In this document: positions 6,657 to 9,464 of the stretch, piece by piece | How positions within the stretch are numbered: the first letter of the stretch is position 1 | How the letters are laid out: each line of letters starts with the position of its first letter | NCBI GenBank assembly: GCA_937967775.1 | Contig: CALCJH010000069.1 | Coordinates: 1 to 9,464, forward strand | Reading direction: 5' to 3' | Origin: an uncultured bacterium | GTDB taxonomy: Bacteria > Armatimonadota > UBA5829 > DSUL01 | DNA: 9,464 nt | Made by a program: the position numbers and the translations under genes | The notes under the pieces: generated by a model | What the model was told of the DNA's origin: nothing | Seen by the model: only the letters and a program-made list of their open reading frames with translations | Databases searched by the model: none

Positions 6657-7812
6657 CGCTCCCGCTCTCCCTCTCCCCGCCGAGCACTTTGCGATACACC
6701 TCCAGATACCTCTCCGTCACCGCCTCCCAGCTGAACAGCTTTGCCCGCTCACGCCCGGCCGAGCCCAGCCGCTCGCGCAGAGCGGCGTCACCTGCCAGGC
6801 GTCGGATGCCCTCCGCCAGAGCATCCACGTCCTCCGGTGGCACCAGAATCCCCGTCTCGCCGTCCAGAACCACCTCCGGCACTCCCCCCACCCGCGTGGC
6901 GAGCACCGCCTTCCCCGCTGCCATCGCTTCCAGGTTCACAATGCCGAACGGCTCGTGCCGGGAGGGAAGCACGAAGAACTCGCAGTTGCGGAAAAGCGCC
7001 GTGGTCGTCCTTCGGTCCGTCTTCCCCGGGAAGACCACCCGCCCATTCAGACCGGATTTCGCAGCCTGCGCTTTTAGGACCGCCAGTTCCTGGCCTTCGC
7101 CGGCCAGCACCAGATTCACGTCCAGAACCCCGCTGCGCCCGTACGCCTCGAGAAGCAGATCGAACCCCTTTTGCGGGACCATCCTGCCGATGCCCAGGAT
7201 GAACGGCCGCTCCTCCAATAGCGGCTGATCCTCCTCGAAATCCGTCTGCCGGATGCCATTGTAAATGACGCTCCCCCTGTGTCCGAAAGGCGTCCCGTAC
7301 CAGTCTTCCAGCTCCTGAAGGGTCGCCGCCGAGCAGGCGGTCACGGCGTCTGCTGCGTCCAGAATCTGTCGCAGCGTTCGCCGCATGAACTCGGACCGCT
7401 GGTAGATCCTGCTGGCGTCCATGGTCAGCTCGCCTTGCGCAGTCACCACCAGCGGAATCCCCAGCGCCTGCTTCGCCAGCATCGCGTAGAGGCCGTTGCT
7501 GCTCACGCACTGGACGTGCAGAACATCCACCCGATGCCGACGCAGTATCCGCAGCATCTGCCGGACAATCTGCCGGTGCGTCAGGCGATAGCTCACCTGA
7601 GCCTTCACGGAGCCATCCGGCACCCGCATCGGCAGCCGGTAGACCGGGATGCCGTCCACTTCTTCGAACGTGGGCAGGCTTCGCGGCCAGCGGTTGGTCA
7701 GGATGATGGCCTCGTGCCCACTGCGCATCAGCTCCAGCGAAAGCTGTCGGCACAGCTCCTCCACCCCTCCCACGTGCGGGTGGAAAGCGCTGGCGAATAT
7801 GGCAATGGTCAC
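6649..7812 (-). CDS. Glycosyltransferase family 4 (GT-B fold)
   Basis: This is a complete GT4 enzyme of 387 residues. The acceptor domain opens with FASAFHPHVGGVEELCRQL (6-24), the glycine-rich GGVE loop, followed by LMRSGHEAIILTN. The linker has VIYNGI (182-187). The donor domain shows ILGIGRMVPQKGFDLLLEAY (205-224), NLVLAGEG (233-240), HEPFGIVNLEAMAAGKAV (286-303) with the E287-x7-E295 pair, VGGVPEVV and GILVPPED. The sequence ends in a SWEAVTERYLEVY helix. The open frame continues to 8157, but that extension is compositionally coding-shadow sequence. The GTG at 7812 forms a GTGA overlap with the upstream stop, and a purine-rich AGAGGGG lies just before it. The order of motifs matches hexosyltransferases acting on undecaprenyl-linked glycans. 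It resembles its upstream neighbour in the donor domain, as GT4 enzymes in one locus usually do; I cannot show that the pair is a recent duplication. Confidence 0.94.
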   Translation of the reverse strand: MTIAIFASAFHPHVGGVEELCRQLSLELMRSGHEAIILTNRWPRSLPTFEEVDGIPVYRLPMRVPDGSVKAQVSYRLTHRQIVRQMLRILRRHRVDVLHVQCVSSNGLYAMLAKQALGIPLVVTAQGELTMDASRIYQRSEFMRRTLRQILDAADAVTACSAATLQELEDWYGTPFGHRGSVIYNGIRQTDFEEDQPLLEERPFILGIGRMVPQKGFDLLLEAYGRSGVLDVNLVLAGEGQELAVLKAQAAKSGLNGRVVFPGKTDRRTTTALFRNCEFFVLPSRHEPFGIVNLEAMAAGKAVLATRVGGVPEVVLDGETGILVPPEDVDALAEGIRRLAGDAALRERLGSAGRERAKLFSWEAVTERYLEVYRKVLGGERESGSVG

Positions 7813-8831
7813 CTCACCCCTCTTGCGTAAACTTCCTCGTACTGCTGGCATACACGCTCCCAGCTGAAGTCCCGGGCGCGCTCCAGCCCCCGCCACGTAA
7901 GAACCTCGCGCTGAGCCGCATCCAACAAAAGCTCCACCAACGTCCGGCCCAGCAGTTTGTCGCCGACCAGAACGCCGTCTGCACCGTCGCGCGTAACTTC
8001 TCTTGCCCCGGGGTTGGGTGTGGCCACCACAGGCGTCCCACTGGCCATGGCTTCCACGTAGGGAACGCCGAAGCCCTCGTATGTGCTGGGAAGGCAAAAG
8101 ATCCACGCCTTGCGGTAGAGTTCTGCCAGTGTGTCCACATCCACCGGTCCGAAGCAACGCACACCGGGCGCTTGTACCGGACTGTCATCGCGCACAATCC
8201 AGAGTTCGGCCTCAGGAATGGCCGGCCGCACCTCCCGCAGAAAAACGTCCAGCAGCAGTCTGCCCCGTTTTCGGCTGTCCAGCACGCCCACAAACAGTAT
8301 GCTGGGCTGCGCGCTCTTCGACCCGCCCGGCCGGAAAATGTCTGTGTCCACCCCGCAGGGGATGACGGTTTTGCACCACGGGAAAGCCCTTCGCGTATTC
8401 TCGGAGATGCACACGGTGCGGTCTGCAACAATGGTTGCCAGAACTTCCCCCAGTCCCAGCCAGACCATTCTCAGACGGTTGCGAAGACCTTGCGCGTGAA
8501 GGGACTCCACAAAACAGGAACCGTGCATGGTCCGAATGTGCACGGGGCGCCCGCGCAGGCGCAGCAAGAAGTCTTCCCCGTGCGCGTGCACCGCGTCAAA
8601 CTCCCCCCACGAAAGACGACGCAGCGCAAGCGCAAATCGAAGAGATCGCAGCGGCGGGCGGACATGCACGCGGCGGTGCTCGTAAGACGCCCCCTCAGGC
8701 CGGGGGCAGGGCGAGAACATTATGACCTGATGGCCGCGGCTGACCAGGGCATTGGCCAGATAATGCGCCTGATAGCCGGGGCCCATCTGAGACGCGCCCG
8801 GCAGATAATACGAGATGCACGCAATCTTCAC
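7809..8831 (-). CDS. Glycosyltransferase family 4 (GT-B fold)
   Basis: The product is a 340-residue retaining GT4 glycosyltransferase. Its N-terminal Rossmann domain begins VKIACISYYLPGASQMG and contains GYQAHYLANALVSRGHQV (about 19-36), typical of the acceptor domain. The C-terminal donor domain has ILFVGVLDSRKR (178-189), the late motif YEGFGVPYVEAMASGTPVV (251-269) with the classical E252-x7-E260 pair that contacts the nucleotide sugar, and GAREV after it. The reading frame extends upstream to 8966, but those 45 residues are low-complexity Arg/Gly/Pro and lie inside the preceding gene. I therefore chose the GTG at 8831: it makes a 4-base GTGA overlap with the upstream stop and is preceded by GGGGAGG at 8843-8849. 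The protein ends in the usual SWERVCQQYEEVY helix. It is a cytoplasmic or membrane-associated enzyme; donor and acceptor are unknown. Confidence 0.93.
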   Translation of the reverse strand: MKIACISYYLPGASQMGPGYQAHYLANALVSRGHQVIMFSPCPRPEGASYEHRRVHVRPPLRSLRFALALRRLSWGEFDAVHAHGEDFLLRLRGRPVHIRTMHGSCFVESLHAQGLRNRLRMVWLGLGEVLATIVADRTVCISENTRRAFPWCKTVIPCGVDTDIFRPGGSKSAQPSILFVGVLDSRKRGRLLLDVFLREVRPAIPEAELWIVRDDSPVQAPGVRCFGPVDVDTLAELYRKAWIFCLPSTYEGFGVPYVEAMASGTPVVATPNPGAREVTRDGADGVLVGDKLLGRTLVELLLDAAQREVLTWRGLERARDFSWERVCQQYEEVYARGVR

Positions 8832-9464
8832 CCGCCGGCATTCCTCCCCATCTTCTCCCTCAGCTCTTCCGCCTCGCGGCCGTGGCGGACGGGGCCCGTC
8901 CCGCGGGTGATGGCCAGCCAGAGCCCAGCGGCAAGCCCTGTCGCCGTTCCTGCCACAAGCACGCAAAGACGCGCAATCGCCGCCGCAACCCTGCGAACGA
9001 ACTCAACCCCCCCGTGCACCACCAGGCTCCGCCCCAGATACCGCCACACAATCGGAGCCAGAGGACCGTAGTTGCCCACCAGCAGCACCAGATGATTGCG
9101 CTGCCCGAAATACGCATACCGCAGATCGAAACGCTGGCCCCTGGCCTGTGGTGCGCCTATGTGGTCCACCACCGCGTACGGAGTAAAGAGCAACCTGTAT
9201 CCCAGCTTTCGCACGCGCAGGCAAATATCCGTTTCTTCGCGGAGTTCTGTCGCCGGATAGTCCTCGCGAAGCCCGCCCAGCTCTGCGAGCACCTTTCGCC
9301 GGAAGCTCATATTGCACCCGATGATGTGATCCACTTCTATCACGCCACCCGGGTCTGCCGCAAAGTTCCCGGTCAGCTCCCCGTTGGGCTTCAGTCGGCC
9401 GATCTCTTCGACGCCCCTAGTCTCCTCGCCCGGCTGACGGTTCAGGGCGCGCCCTCCCACTCCC
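8828..9464 (-). CDS. Glycosyltransferase family 2, C-terminal part (5' end outside window)
   Basis: This is the C-terminal part, about 211 residues, of a GT2 inverting glycosyltransferase. The reading frame is open to the right edge, so the N-terminus with the nucleotide-binding motifs is missing. The first residues (GVGGRAL) match the GVGGR segment usually found in the middle of a GT2 domain, so the GTG at 9460 is probably internal. Counting from that codon, IIGCNMSFRR (about 47-54) and ELREETDICLRVRKLGYRL (72-90) are the acceptor-side motifs, with the acidic EET/D cluster as likely catalytic base. FTPYAVVDHIG follows. A hydrophobic stretch near 158-184 could be a membrane anchor. Such enzymes transfer a sugar from a nucleotide donor to a lipid-linked glycan at the inner membrane. 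The stop codon overlaps the next start in the sequence GTGA. The family is clear; donor and acceptor are unknown. Confidence 0.88.
   Translation of the reverse strand, partial: GVGGRALNRQPGEETRGVEEIGRLKPNGELTGNFAADPGGVIEVDHIIGCNMSFRRKVLAELGGLREDYPATELREETDICLRVRKLGYRLLFTPYAVVDHIGAPQARGQRFDLRYAYFGQRNHLVLLVGNYGPLAPIVWRYLGRSLVVHGGVEFVRRVAAAIARLCVLVAGTATGLAAGLWLAITRGTGPVRHGREAEELREKMGRNAGG

Noticed and set aside
5385..6734. A 449-codon open frame on the plus strand, antisense to the HIPVPGDHYSP glycosyltransferase
   Set aside because: The translation is rich in Arg, Pro, Gln and His with no recognisable domain, and the opposite strand encodes a full GT4 motif set. Long antisense frames are common in GC-rich coding DNA.
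5486..6762. The word CCGCTCACGCCCGG occurs near 5486 and again near 6748
   Set aside because: Both copies lie in Arg/Ala-rich C-terminal codons of GT4 genes in GC-rich DNA. The flanks diverge at once and there is no repeat structure, so it is probably coincidence or shared codon choice.
7813..8157. N-terminal extension of the second GT4 gene up to 8157
   Set aside because: The GT4 fold starts at VTIAIFASAF from 7812; the upstream 115 codons overlap the previous gene and look like frame shadow.
8832..8966. N-terminal extension of the GT4 gene up to 8966
   Set aside because: The extension is Arg/Gly/Pro-rich shadow of the upstream GT2 gene, and the GTG at 8831 has a stop/start overlap and a Shine-Dalgarno sequence.
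8172..9071. A 299-codon plus-strand frame across the first two glycosyltransferase genes
   Set aside because: It spans the junction of two real minus-strand genes and has shadow-type composition.
1..9464. Mobile element, CRISPR array, tRNA or rRNA
   Set aside because: I looked for transposase motifs, regularly spaced repeats and cloverleaf or rRNA-like sequence, including around the AT-rich island, and saw none.

Overview
This is one uninterrupted minus-strand block of surface-polysaccharide genes: glycosyltransferases, one O-acyltransferase, one FkbM-type methyltransferase and one O-antigen polymerase/ligase-type membrane protein. I count ten genes, all read right to left. The two outermost run off the window. 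The DNA is GC-rich, except for one clearly AT-rich gene in the middle. I see no RNA gene, IS element, CRISPR array, attachment site or convincing promoter or terminator. The sequence suggests a high-GC bacterium that uses GTG and TTG starts freely; I cannot assign a phylum.

Order of transcription (right to left): (1) GT2, 5' end missing, 9464-8828; (2) GT4, 8831-7809; (3) GT4, 7812-6649; (4) GT4 with an HIPVPGDHYSP-type N-terminus, 6656-5490; a 45-base gap, the only real intergenic space; (5) AT-rich FkbM methyltransferase, 5444-4704; (6) GT4 with a YDITDDW motif, 4717-3551; (7) left-handed beta-helix acyltransferase, 3554-3003; (8) rhamnosyltransferase-like GT2, 3006-2062; (9) Wzy/WaaL-type membrane protein, 2071-689; (10) GT4 whose 3' end is missing, 692-1.

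The genes are packed as a translationally coupled operon. Five junctions are 4-base stop/start overlaps (GTGA three times, ATGA once, TTGA once), and three others overlap by 8, 14 and about 10 bases. Seven of the nine visible starts are GTG or TTG.

Together the products look like part of a Wzx/Wzy-type exopolysaccharide, capsule or O-antigen locus. The GT2 and GT4 enzymes would add sugars one by one to a lipid-linked oligosaccharide on the cytoplasmic face, the acyltransferase and methyltransferase would decorate it, and the polytopic protein would polymerise or ligate the repeat units outside. The initiating sugar-phosphate transferase, Wzx flippase, export proteins and sugar-nucleotide synthesis genes are not in the window. 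The structure of the glycan cannot be read from the sequence. The most unusual feature is the AT-rich methyltransferase, which looks like a recent acquisition that may have lost its 3' end at the junction.
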